Shown: positions 20,087 to 32,509 of the stretch, in pieces | Position numbering within the stretch: the first letter of the stretch is position 1 | Layout of the letters: every line of letters begins with the position of its first letter | Origin: Roseiarcus sp963784805 | Lineage (GTDB): Bacteria > Pseudomonadota > Alphaproteobacteria > Rhizobiales > Beijerinckiaceae | Length of the DNA: 64,000 nucleotides | NCBI GenBank assembly: GCA_963784805.1 | Contig: CAWASR010000031.1 | Location: 62,001 to 126,000 of the forward strand | Direction of reading: 5' to 3' | Position numbers and translations under genes: made by a program | Notes under the pieces: generated by a model | What the model was told of the DNA's origin: nothing | Database searches by the model: none | Seen by the model: the letters and a program-made list of their open reading frames with translations, nothing else

Positions 20087-21577
20087 ATGGCGTTCAACTC
20101 CTCCAAATTCACGATCTCCCGCACGTTGAAATCCGCCTTGGCCGCCGTCGGCCTTCTCGTCGCCTCCGGCGGTCTCTGGCAGCCTTGGCTCCTCGACGGC
20201 GTCGCCATTTGCGTGGCTTCGCTGGCGGTGTCTGGGTCTCAGTCGGCTGAAGCGGCGCCCGCTCCCGAGGCGCCGGCGAAATCGGTTGCGGTCGGCAGCG
20301 ACATACATGCGCCGGTTGTGTTCACCTTGCGGACCGGCGTCGCCGACGGCCGCATGGTCTTTCTCGGCGTCGGCGACGACGTCAACGGCGCCGTCAACCC
20401 GAAGCTCGTCGTGCATGAAGGCGAGACAGTGCAGATCAATCTCGTCAACGGCGAGGGCGCCGAGCACGACATCGTCATCGATCAATACGGCGTGCGCTCG
20501 AACCGCGTCGTCGGCAAGGGCGCGAGCAGCGCGGTGACGTTCACCGCCTCCAAGCCCGGCGAATTCGCCTATTACTGCTCGACGCCGGGCCATCGCGAAG
20601 CGGGCATGGAGGGTCGCATTCAGGTCGTTCCGGGGCCGCGCGCGGCGAGCCCCGCGACCGCCGCCGACATCTCCCGCGATCCGGCGGAAGTGCCCCCGCC
20701 GATCGGCGCGCGAGCCCCGCAGATCGTGCGCGTCGACCTCGATGCGGTGGAGATCAAGGGTCAACTGGCCGACAAGACCACCTATGGGTACTGGACCTTC
20801 AACGGCAAGGTTCCAGGTCCGATGCTGCGCGTGCGTGTCGGCGACACGGTCGAGGTTCATCTCAAGAACGACGCCGGCAGCATCATGACCCACTCGGTCG
20901 ATTTCCACGCCGCGATCGGCCCCGGCGGAGGGTCGCAATTCACCCAGACCGCTCCAGGCCATGAGAAGATCGTCACCTTCAAGGCGCTCACGCCTGGCCT
21001 GTTCGTCTACCATTGCGCGACGCCGAGCGTGCCCCAGCACATCACCAACGGCATGTACGGCATGATCCTCGTCGAACCCGAAGGCGGTTTGCCGCAAGTC
21101 GACCGCGAATTCTACATTATGCAGGGCGAACTCTACACCGCCCAGCCGTTCGGCACGCAGGGCGACCAGGAGATGGATTACGATAAGCTGATCTCCGAGC
21201 ACCCGGAATATTTCCTGTTCAACGGCTCGGTCGGCGCCCTGACACGAAATCATCCGCTGCGCGCGAGCGTCGGCGAGACGGTCCGCATCTTCTTCGGCGT
21301 CGGCGGGCCGAACTTCACCTCGTCGTTCCATGTGATCGGCGGCGTGTTCGATCACGTCTATTCCGGCGCGAGCCTCATCTCCCCGCCGCTCGCAGGCGTG
21401 CAGACCGTCTCCGTGCCGCCAGGCGGCGCGACGGTGGTCGATTTCAAGGTGCGTCGGGCAGGGCGCTACACGATCGTGGATCACGCGCTTTCGCGAATCG
21501 AGCGCGGACTTGCGGGCTTCCTGATCGTCGATGGGCCCAAAGACGACGCGATCATGCACGCCGGGCCGGCGCGATAA
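20087..21577 (+). CDS. nirK: Copper-containing nitrite reductase with extra N-terminal cupredoxin domain
   Basis: A 496-residue periplasmic enzyme reducing nitrite to NO. After a hydrophobic export region (about residues 10-50) comes an additional type 1 copper cupredoxin domain (residues 75-180; His127, Cys164, His169, Met174 in CSTPGHREAGM). Then the two canonical NirK domains: type 1 ligands His269, Cys310, His318, Met323; type 2 ligands His274, His309, His415; catalytic Asp272 (VDFHAA) and His389 (GALTRNHPL). All key residues are present. Three-cupredoxin NirK proteins are known in some Hyphomicrobiales, where the extra domain may pass electrons to the core. Expression is probably NnrR-controlled through the box at 19978. 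Confidence 0.95.
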   Translation: MAFNSSKFTISRTLKSALAAVGLLVASGGLWQPWLLDGVAICVASLAVSGSQSAEAAPAPEAPAKSVAVGSDIHAPVVFTLRTGVADGRMVFLGVGDDVNGAVNPKLVVHEGETVQINLVNGEGAEHDIVIDQYGVRSNRVVGKGASSAVTFTASKPGEFAYYCSTPGHREAGMEGRIQVVPGPRAASPATAADISRDPAEVPPPIGARAPQIVRVDLDAVEIKGQLADKTTYGYWTFNGKVPGPMLRVRVGDTVEVHLKNDAGSIMTHSVDFHAAIGPGGGSQFTQTAPGHEKIVTFKALTPGLFVYHCATPSVPQHITNGMYGMILVEPEGGLPQVDREFYIMQGELYTAQPFGTQGDQEMDYDKLISEHPEYFLFNGSVGALTRNHPLRASVGETVRIFFGVGGPNFTSSFHVIGGVFDHVYSGASLISPPLAGVQTVSVPPGGATVVDFKVRRAGRYTIVDHALSRIERGLAGFLIVDGPKDDAIMHAGPAR

Positions 21578-21594
21578 GACGCGGGCAAATAAAG

Positions 21595-22065
21595 ATGGAC
21601 GATCTCGCCGTCGCCCGCGCTCTGCACGTGATCGCGGTGGTTCACTGGATCGGAGGGGTCGCCTTCGTTTCGCTGGTGGCGCTGCCGCTCGCCGTCTCTC
21701 GCGGCGGTGCGGAAGGCGTGGCGCTCTTTCGCGCCGTCGAACAACGCTTCGCCGCGCAGGCGCGCTGGTCGATCCTGCTCGCGGGATTGTCAGGCTTGTG
21801 GATGACCTACCGGATGGACCTTTGGAGTCGCTTTTCCGATCTCCATTATTGGTGGATGTTCGCGATGGTTGGACTCTGGCTCGTGTTTGCGACGATGGTG
21901 TTCGTGTTGGAGCCGTTGCTGCGCCCGAAGTTTGAACGGCAAGCCGCTCAGAATCCCGACGCCGCGCTGCGGCGCGTAAGCCGCGTCCATATCGTCCTGT
22001 TGGTCCTCGCGGCGCTTACCGTGCTTGGCGCGGTCATGGGAGCGCAAGGGGTCAACATCATTTGA
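21595..22065 (+). CDS. Four-helix membrane protein encoded after nirK
   Basis: A 156-residue hydrophobic protein with about four membrane helices (near residues 7-30, 57-75, 82-105 and 133-152). Histidines occur within or near helices (ALHVIAVVHWIGG, DLHYWWMF, RVHIVLLV), as in small heme-b or copper-resistance D-like membrane proteins. It starts 17 bases after nirK and is surely cotranscribed. Its position suggests a role in electron supply to, or maturation of, NirK; the more usual partner nirV is absent. I do not assign a definite family. Confidence 0.75.
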   Translation: MDDLAVARALHVIAVVHWIGGVAFVSLVALPLAVSRGGAEGVALFRAVEQRFAAQARWSILLAGLSGLWMTYRMDLWSRFSDLHYWWMFAMVGLWLVFATMVFVLEPLLRPKFERQAAQNPDAALRRVSRVHIVLLVLAALTVLGAVMGAQGVNII

Positions 22066-22477
22066 AAGGATTCGGATCGCGTTTGATTTGCCGGCGCCGC
22101 GCCGCGCCGCGGACAACGCGAGGCGGCCGCAGCCCGTATCCCGAGCCGCGCCCCGCCGGCCAGACTTAGCGACAAGCCTCCTCGCTCCAGATCGGCATGC
22201 CGTGCCGCGCATCGTCGCCGAGGCGTCCTCAAAGCGCGGGCCCAAGCTTCAGGATCGCGAGCTCGAAGGCGCTGATCCGCGCGGGTCTCGAACAGTGATC
22301 CCGACTGCAGGATCGAAGGCTTTCCGACGCGGTCGTCAGCCATCGCCTGGGCCGAATTGGCGCGCTTCGCAAAGCACGCCGGCGACGGCGCCTGCGCGCG
22401 GCCTTTGCGCAAGGTTGTTCCGAAGCGTATCGTTCGTTCGGGCTGCGGCGGAACGCCAGCGCGTCGGCAAGCCGCGC
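22066..22477. other. Gene-free region ahead of ABC transporter operon
   Basis: Some 410 bases between the membrane protein and the operator-like palindrome. Open frames exist on both strands, but none has a supported start or recognisable product. I see no RNA gene. Confidence 0.35.
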
Positions 22478-22494
22478 TCGAAACCATGTTTCGA
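22478..22494. promoter_or_regulatory. Perfect palindrome upstream of ABC transporter operon (probable operator)
   Basis: TCGAAAC-CAT-GTTTCGA is a perfect inverted repeat with seven-base arms, ending 24 bases before the ATG of the binding-protein gene. The GAAAC/GTTTC core is like operators of LacI-family repressors, though those usually have an even centre. A repressor bound here would block transcription start or elongation. No regulator gene for it is in the window. Confidence 0.5.
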
Positions 22495-22518
22495 ACAATC
22501 GAGAGGGAGGAAAGCATC

Positions 22519-23628
22519 ATGAAAGCCGATGTGAGTTTGCGAGCCCTGATCGCGGGGGCCGCCATGGTCCTCGCCGGCATGTCGGCGGTCGCGCCGGCCT
22601 TCGCCGACGCTGTTTCCGACGCCAAGGCCGCGGTCGCCAAATACGCCGGTCCGCAGACCACGTGGGAAGGCCCGACCAAGGGTCCGAAGCCGGAACCCGG
22701 AAAGAAGATCGTCTATCTCTCAGGCGACGAGCAGAACGACATTTCCCATCTCTACGGCGTCTACATCAAGGAAGCCGGCGCGAAACTGGGCTGGGACGTC
22801 ACCGTCATCGACGGGAAAGGCAGCCCGACCTCCTGGCTCGCGGGCATGAACCAGGCGATCGCCCTGAAACCGAACGGCATCGCTCTGTTCGCCGACGCCG
22901 CCAGTCTGCAAGACCCAATCAAGGCGGGCGTCGCGCAGGGCGTCAAGTTCGTCGGCCTCCACGCCGCGGGATTGCCCGGGCCTCAGCCCGATCTCCATCT
23001 GTTCGTCAACATCGAGGAGGATCCGCGCGAGATCGGCAAGGCCCAGGCCGACTGGGCGATCGCCGATTCCAACGGCAAGGCGCGCGTCGTCGTCCTCACC
23101 CACAACGAATATGCGATCGCCAAGGTCAAATCCATGGCGACGAAGGACGAGATCGAGAAATGCGCCGGATGCAAGGTGCTCGACTACGTCAATTCGCCGG
23201 CTTCGGAAGCAGCGCAGCGTCAGCCGCAGCTGACGACCAGCTGGGTTCAGCGTTTTGGGCTTCCCTTCTATGCGACATCGGTCGGCGACAACGATTTTGA
23301 CTTTGCCGTGCCCGTCCTGCGCTCGGGCGGCGTCGATCCCTCCCAGGTGAAGCTGATCGGGGCCGACGGCAATCGCTCGGCGTATGACCGCATCCGCAAG
23401 GGCGATCAGTATCAGGTCGTGACGGTGTCCGAGCCGATCGAGCTGCAAGCCTGGCAAGCGATCGACGAGTTGAACCGCGCGTTCCACAACGATCCGCCCA
23501 GCGGATTCGTGCAGCCCCCATTCCTTGTCACCAAGGAGAACATCCACTCCGAGGGCGGCGACAAGAACACCTTCATCCCCAGCAACAATTACAAGCAGCA
23601 CTATCTCGAAGTCTGGGGAATCAAATAG
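22519..23628 (+). CDS. Sugar ABC transporter substrate-binding protein
   Basis: A 369-residue periplasmic protein with a clear signal peptide (residues 1-29, cut near AFADAVSD). The fold is that of periplasmic-binding protein type 1 (ribose/xylose/rhizopine group): KIVYLSGDEQNDISHLYGVY at the first strand, SWLAGMNQAIALKPNGIALF, and later VKLIGADGNRSAYDRIRKG. GAGGGAGG before ATG 22519 is a strong ribosome binding site. It is the first gene of an operon with an ATPase, a permease and a cyclase-family enzyme. The ligand is probably a sugar, polyol or small cyclic compound; the cyclase at the end may act on it after uptake. Confidence 0.85.
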   Translation: MKADVSLRALIAGAAMVLAGMSAVAPAFADAVSDAKAAVAKYAGPQTTWEGPTKGPKPEPGKKIVYLSGDEQNDISHLYGVYIKEAGAKLGWDVTVIDGKGSPTSWLAGMNQAIALKPNGIALFADAASLQDPIKAGVAQGVKFVGLHAAGLPGPQPDLHLFVNIEEDPREIGKAQADWAIADSNGKARVVVLTHNEYAIAKVKSMATKDEIEKCAGCKVLDYVNSPASEAAQRQPQLTTSWVQRFGLPFYATSVGDNDFDFAVPVLRSGGVDPSQVKLIGADGNRSAYDRIRKGDQYQVVTVSEPIELQAWQAIDELNRAFHNDPPSGFVQPPFLVTKENIHSEGGDKNTFIPSNNYKQHYLEVWGIK

Positions 23629-23636
23629 CCTCGTTC

Positions 23637-23663
23637 GTCCCGGCGGGGTGAGCCCGCCGGGAC
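23637..23663 (+). promoter_or_regulatory. Strong stem-loop between binding-protein and ATPase genes
   Basis: GTCCCGGCGGG-GTGAG-CCCGCCGGGAC forms a perfect 11-base-pair stem with a five-base loop nine bases after the stop of the binding-protein gene. Only a weak pyrimidine run follows. Such elements commonly shield the 3' end of the first-gene message so that binding protein is made in excess of the membrane parts. Confidence 0.65.
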
Positions 23664-23717
23664 TTCTCATCCCCTTTCCCCATCGCAATCGATCGAATCG
23701 CGCGCGGAACATCCATC

Positions 23718-25256
23718 TTGCAACGTGTCGATGAAGCCGGTTCGGACCCCGGGCCGGCGCCGCTCCTGGCCATGACCGGCCTCGTCAAGCGCTTCACCGC
23801 GACGCTTGCGCTCGATCATGTCGACTTCGACGTCCGTCGTGGAGAGGTTCATGCGCTTCTCGGCCAGAATGGGGCGGGCAAGTCCACGCTCATCAAGGTT
23901 CTGGCGGGGGTCTACGAGGCCGACGCCGGCGACATACGCTTTGCGGGAAAGCCCGTGCGTCCGCAAACCGACCCGCTGCCGATCGCATTCATTCATCAGG
24001 ACTTGGGCCTCGTCGAATGGATGACCGTTGCGGAGAACGTCGCGATCCAGACCGGCTATTCGCGCTCGCCGCTCGGCCTGATTTCCTGGCGGCGGGTACG
24101 GGACGCCGCGGCGGACGCGCTGGCGATCATGGGCAGCGGACTCGACCCGGACGCGCCCGTATCCTCGCTCCCGGCCGCCGAGCGCTCGCTGGTTGCGATC
24201 GGACGGGCCTTGGCGATCAAATCGGACATCGTCGTTCTCGACGAGCCGACCGCCGCGCTTCCCGAGGCCGACGTCGAACGCCTGCTCGAAACTCTGCGAC
24301 GCCTGCGCGAGAACGACATCGGCGTCGTCTATGTCACCCACCGACTGGACGAGGTTTTCCGAATCGCCGATCGGGTCACGGTTCTTCGCGACGGTCGTCG
24401 GCTGGCGACCGTCCCGACGCGAGAAACGAGCGCTTCAGACCTGATAGAGATGATCGTCGGGCGCTCGATGAGCGAGGCTTTCGTGAGGACTGCGCCAGCC
24501 TCCGGTCGCAACGCGCTTTCGGTTCAGGGTCTGAGGGCCGAACATGTCGGCCCTGTTTCGTTTTCCGTCGCGGCGGGCGAGACGCTCGGTCTGGTGGGCT
24601 TGCGCGGCGCCGGCCATCATACGATCGGGCGAGCGATCTTCGGCGCGACCCCGATCGAATCAGGCCATATGGCGCTTGAGGGCGAGCCGATCGCCCCAAG
24701 AAGCCCGGCGGAAGCGATGGCGAATGGAATTGGCTTCGTTTCGAGCCGCCGCGCAGAGGAGGGCTTGGCCTCCAATCTCGCCGTGCGCGAGAACATCTTC
24801 ATGAATCCGGCGGCGAGCGGCAGGCGCGTGCTCGAATTCATCCCTCGCGCGAGGGAGGCGGCCGAGGCCAACTCGGCGGTGAGACGCTTCTCCATCAAGG
24901 CGGCAAGCGTGGAGCAGCCGGTGGCGACGCTTTCCGGCGGAAATCAGCAGAAAGTCGCGGTCGCGCGCTGGATGGAGGCGCACGTCAGGTTGCTCATTCT
25001 CGAGGAGCCGACAATCGGCGTCGACGTCGGCGCCAAGGCCGATATCTACCATCTGCTTCAGCTCTCGTTGGGCAAGGGTCTGGGGGTCCTGTTGATCTCG
25101 TCGGATTTCGAGGAGGTCGAACGCATCTGCCATCGGGCGCTGGTTTTCAGCCGCGGGCAGGTTGTCGCGGAGATTCCCGGCCCGGCGTTGACCATCGCCG
25201 CCTTGACGGCGACCGCCTCGGGCGGAACTCCGACTGCGCTCGGAGCGACGCCATGA
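23718..25256 (+). CDS. Sugar ABC transporter ATP-binding protein (two nucleotide-binding domains)
   Basis: A 512-residue ATPase with duplicated ABC domains, as in RbsA/XylG/MglA. First domain: Walker A LLGQNGAGKSTLIK, signature SSLPAAERSLVAIGRAL (variant of the usual LSGGQ), Walker B DIVVLDEPTAAL. Second domain: degenerate Walker A GLRGAGHHTIG without lysine, intact signature LSGGNQQKVAVARW and LLILEEPTIGVDVGAK. A weak second Walker A is normal in this family. The start at TTG 23718 follows GGAAC; ATG 23772 would cut into the conserved first strand and is less likely. The stop overlaps the permease start in ATGA. Confidence 0.85.
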   Translation: MQRVDEAGSDPGPAPLLAMTGLVKRFTATLALDHVDFDVRRGEVHALLGQNGAGKSTLIKVLAGVYEADAGDIRFAGKPVRPQTDPLPIAFIHQDLGLVEWMTVAENVAIQTGYSRSPLGLISWRRVRDAAADALAIMGSGLDPDAPVSSLPAAERSLVAIGRALAIKSDIVVLDEPTAALPEADVERLLETLRRLRENDIGVVYVTHRLDEVFRIADRVTVLRDGRRLATVPTRETSASDLIEMIVGRSMSEAFVRTAPASGRNALSVQGLRAEHVGPVSFSVAAGETLGLVGLRGAGHHTIGRAIFGATPIESGHMALEGEPIAPRSPAEAMANGIGFVSSRRAEEGLASNLAVRENIFMNPAASGRRVLEFIPRAREAAEANSAVRRFSIKAASVEQPVATLSGGNQQKVAVARWMEAHVRLLILEEPTIGVDVGAKADIYHLLQLSLGKGLGVLLISSDFEEVERICHRALVFSRGQVVAEIPGPALTIAALTATASGGTPTALGATP

Positions 25257-26305
25257 ACCCCAACGCCGGCCGTTCGCTCAGCGCCGTCCTGCTGCGCGCG
25301 ATTTCGGTCTGGGGACTTCTGGTGCTGTTCGTCCTCCTCGTCATCGTATTTTCGCTGCTGAGGCCGGACACGTTTCTTACCTATTTCAACATTCGCTCCA
25401 TTCTCAGCAACAAGTCGGTGCAGCTCCTGGTGGCTCTCTCGGTGTTCGTCCCGATGGTGGCCAATCAGTTCGATCTCTCGGCCGGCTTCAACGTCGGCAT
25501 CTCGCAAGTGCTGGCGATCGGACTCCAAGGCCAGGGCTGGCCATGGCAGGCGGCCGTTGGCGCCGTTCTTATCATGGGTGCGGCGGTCGGACTGGCGAAC
25601 GGGTTGCTGGTCACAAGGGTGAAGATTGATTCTTTCATCGCCACGCTCGGAACCGGCACAATTCTCTATGGGCTGAATGCCTGGTACACAGGGGGGCAAC
25701 AGGTGCTGGCCTCGCTGCCGCCTGAGTTCCTGGCGATATCGGGGCGCGTCTGGATCGTGCCGGCGCCGGCGATCTATGCGCTCGTCGTCAGCCTGATCCT
25801 GTGGGTGGTGTTCGAATACCTGCCGCTCGGCCGCTATCTCTACGTGCTCGGCGCCAGTCCGCGGGCAGCCGAGCTCAACGGCATTTCCGCCAAGCGATAC
25901 ATCACGCTCGCGTTTGTCGCTGCGGGAACGCTCGCCGCCTTCGCGGGGATCGTGCTTCAGTCGCAGCTGCAGGTCGGCCAAAGCTCGGTCGGCCAGGAAT
26001 ATCTGTTGCCTGCCTTCACCGCGGCGCTGCTCGGCGCGACGTCGATCCGTCCGGGTCGGGTCAACGTCTGGGGAACGGTGCTGGCGGTCGCCGTGCTTGC
26101 GGTGACGGTGGCGGGCCTCAACCAGCTCGGCGCTCCCTTTTTTGTCGAGCCTCTGTTCGACGGCTCGATGCTTATCCTGGCGGTCGGCCTTGCGGTGCAG
26201 GCGGCGCAACGTCGCCAGCGCCAGGGGACGCAAGCCGGGAACGCGGCGCCGGGAGGGACGACCCGCGCGCCGGCGGTGGAACAGGTCAACAGGAGTTCGC
26301 CATGA
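25253..26305 (+). CDS. Sugar ABC transporter permease
   Basis: A 350-residue integral membrane protein of the RbsC/XylH type with about eight to ten helices. NQFDLSAGFNVGISQVLAIG resembles the conserved DLSVG region of these permeases, and GASPRAAELNGISAKRY is the cytoplasmic coupling segment that contacts the ATPase. A polar tail (QRRQRQGTQAG) ends the protein. Both ends overlap neighbouring genes by four bases (ATGA), showing a tightly coupled operon. Confidence 0.85.
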   Translation: MNPNAGRSLSAVLLRAISVWGLLVLFVLLVIVFSLLRPDTFLTYFNIRSILSNKSVQLLVALSVFVPMVANQFDLSAGFNVGISQVLAIGLQGQGWPWQAAVGAVLIMGAAVGLANGLLVTRVKIDSFIATLGTGTILYGLNAWYTGGQQVLASLPPEFLAISGRVWIVPAPAIYALVVSLILWVVFEYLPLGRYLYVLGASPRAAELNGISAKRYITLAFVAAGTLAAFAGIVLQSQLQVGQSSVGQEYLLPAFTAALLGATSIRPGRVNVWGTVLAVAVLAVTVAGLNQLGAPFFVEPLFDGSMLILAVGLAVQAAQRRQRQGTQAGNAAPGGTTRAPAVEQVNRSSP

Positions 26306-27255
26306 GCGACAAGACGGTCGAACCGGAGAGCATAAGTCCGGCGCTCGCTCCCGACTGGTTCAATTCGCGTTGGGGGCGCGAAGATCAGCGCGGCAACGGC
26401 AACCTCATGACCCCGCAAAAGGTGCTGGAGGCGGTCGACCTGATCAAGACGGGCGAGATTGTGAGCCTCGGCATGCCGTACGATGCGCGAATGCCGCTCG
26501 CCCCCGGCCGCGTCTACGCATTGCGCATGCCCGGCGGCCCGACTGGCGGGCCTTACGGCCTCAAGAGCAAGACGATCTGGAACGACGAATTCATCGCGAC
26601 CGAAATCGGGCAGGTCGGCACCCAGATGGACGCTCTCGGCCATCTCGGTTGCATGTGCGGCGCGCTCGGCGACAAGACCGGCATGCTTTTTTACAACGGC
26701 AATCGCCTGTCGGACATGTGGTCTCCCTACGGGCTGAAGAAGCTCGGGATCGAAAACGCGCCGCCGTTCTTCACCCGCGGAATCCTGTTCGACGTGCAGG
26801 GCCTCAAGGGACGGGTGCTCAATGTCGGCGAGGAGATCGGGCTTTCCGACCTTAAGGCCTGCCTCAAACGGCAGGGCGTCGCCGAAGATGCGATTCGGCC
26901 CGGAGACGCGGTCTTCGTGCGCACCGGCCACGGATCGCGATGGCATACCGAGACCAGGACCTTCTACGACGGCGCGCCAGGCATCGGCCTCGAATGCGCG
27001 CGCTGGTTTTCGAGCCTTCGGGTCTGCGTCGTCGGAGCGGACAATTTCGCGGTCGAGGTGGTTCCGCCGGTCGACCCGGAGGTCTTTCACCCCTGCCACC
27101 AGCATCTGATCATGGAGAACGGCATTCATCTCCACGAAGGGATGACGTTCGAGGGGCTCATCGAGCGCGAGGCCTGGGTTTTCGCCTATGTGTTCGCGCC
27201 GCTGCCGATCGTCGGCGCCACCGGTTCGCCCGGAAACCCGATCGCTGTATTGTAG
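26302..27255 (+). CDS. Cyclase-family (kynurenine formamidase-like) protein
   Basis: A 317-residue soluble protein of the COG1878 cyclase/metal-dependent hydrolase family. The region that normally reads HxGTHxDxPxH appears here as QVGTQMDALGHLG, so two metal-binding histidines are glutamine; Asp and the last His are kept. Other family features are RGILFDVQGLKG, VRTGHGSRW and HPCHQHLIMENGIHLHEG. It is the last gene of the ABC transporter operon, joined by an ATGA overlap, so it likely processes the imported compound, perhaps a lactone, amide or cyclic sugar acid. The reaction is unknown. Confidence 0.75.
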   Translation: MSDKTVEPESISPALAPDWFNSRWGREDQRGNGNLMTPQKVLEAVDLIKTGEIVSLGMPYDARMPLAPGRVYALRMPGGPTGGPYGLKSKTIWNDEFIATEIGQVGTQMDALGHLGCMCGALGDKTGMLFYNGNRLSDMWSPYGLKKLGIENAPPFFTRGILFDVQGLKGRVLNVGEEIGLSDLKACLKRQGVAEDAIRPGDAVFVRTGHGSRWHTETRTFYDGAPGIGLECARWFSSLRVCVVGADNFAVEVVPPVDPEVFHPCHQHLIMENGIHLHEGMTFEGLIEREAWVFAYVFAPLPIVGATGSPGNPIAVL

Positions 27256-27283
27256 CCTTGCGCGCGATGTTGAGCCGCGGCCT

Positions 27284-31843
<4,560 letters not shown>

Positions 31844-31873
31844 TCGCGCGGCGAGGGAGTGGGCGCCGCGTTT

Positions 31874-32299
31874 TCACAGCGCGCACTTGACGAGCGTCGT
31901 GTCGAGGGCCTGGTCGCCAGTCGGACTATAAATGATCTCGGTCGGCGATTGAATTTTGATCCGTACGGTCTGGGTTACGAAACTGACCGAGTCCTCGCAT
32001 TCGGCCTTCACAGACACGGAGTCCTTGAGATGGGCGACGTCGAGAACGCGGCAATCGCCCGCTGGCGCGGCAATTCGCCGTGACTGAATGATCGCGGCCC
32101 GTGCGAATTTGTCGACCGGCCTTCGATAGGAGATCACGCCATTCTTCTTCTGGAAGATCCGTGCGCAGTCGGACGCTGACGTGGTCCATGCGCCAATCAG
32201 GCTGGAATCAATCGACTCTGCGCGGCCAATCGTCACGCCCGCGACAAGCGTCAAAACAGCAACCCATATGCGGATCACATTCAGGCTGTGCGTGTGCAT
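31874..32299 (-). CDS. Secreted hypothetical protein (141 aa)
   Basis: Starts at ATG 32299 with AAGGAT upstream and a good signal peptide (MHTHSLNVIRIWVAVLTL..., cleaved near GRAES). The mature part of about 115 residues has four cysteines (in SDCARIF, GDCRVLD, KAECED, and KCAL at the end), suggesting two disulfides in the periplasm. ISSYRRPVDKF-like and IIYSPTGDQAL segments are not tied to a family I know. It is divergent from deoC across about 210 bases. Small proteins of this look are common in Rhizobiales genomes, function unknown. Confidence 0.7.
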   Translation of the reverse strand: MHTHSLNVIRIWVAVLTLVAGVTIGRAESIDSSLIGAWTTSASDCARIFQKKNGVISYRRPVDKFARAAIIQSRRIAAPAGDCRVLDVAHLKDSVSVKAECEDSVSFVTQTVRIKIQSPTEIIYSPTGDQALDTTLVKCAL

Positions 32300-32509
32300 G
32301 GTCTGATCCTTCGCCGCCGTATCGCCGGACCGCAGCCGATGGCCGCCAATTCTATTCCACCAAGAAGACATAGTCCAAGATTCCGCCTCCGTGCGCGCCG
32401 CATTTCGGAGCGTCCCGGGCAGGCCGGCGCCCGAGCAACGTCGATTGGCCGCTTGTATTGCGCCGCGATCGTGGCATCCTGCCGGCCCGGGGCGCGATCG
32501 TGAGGCGTA

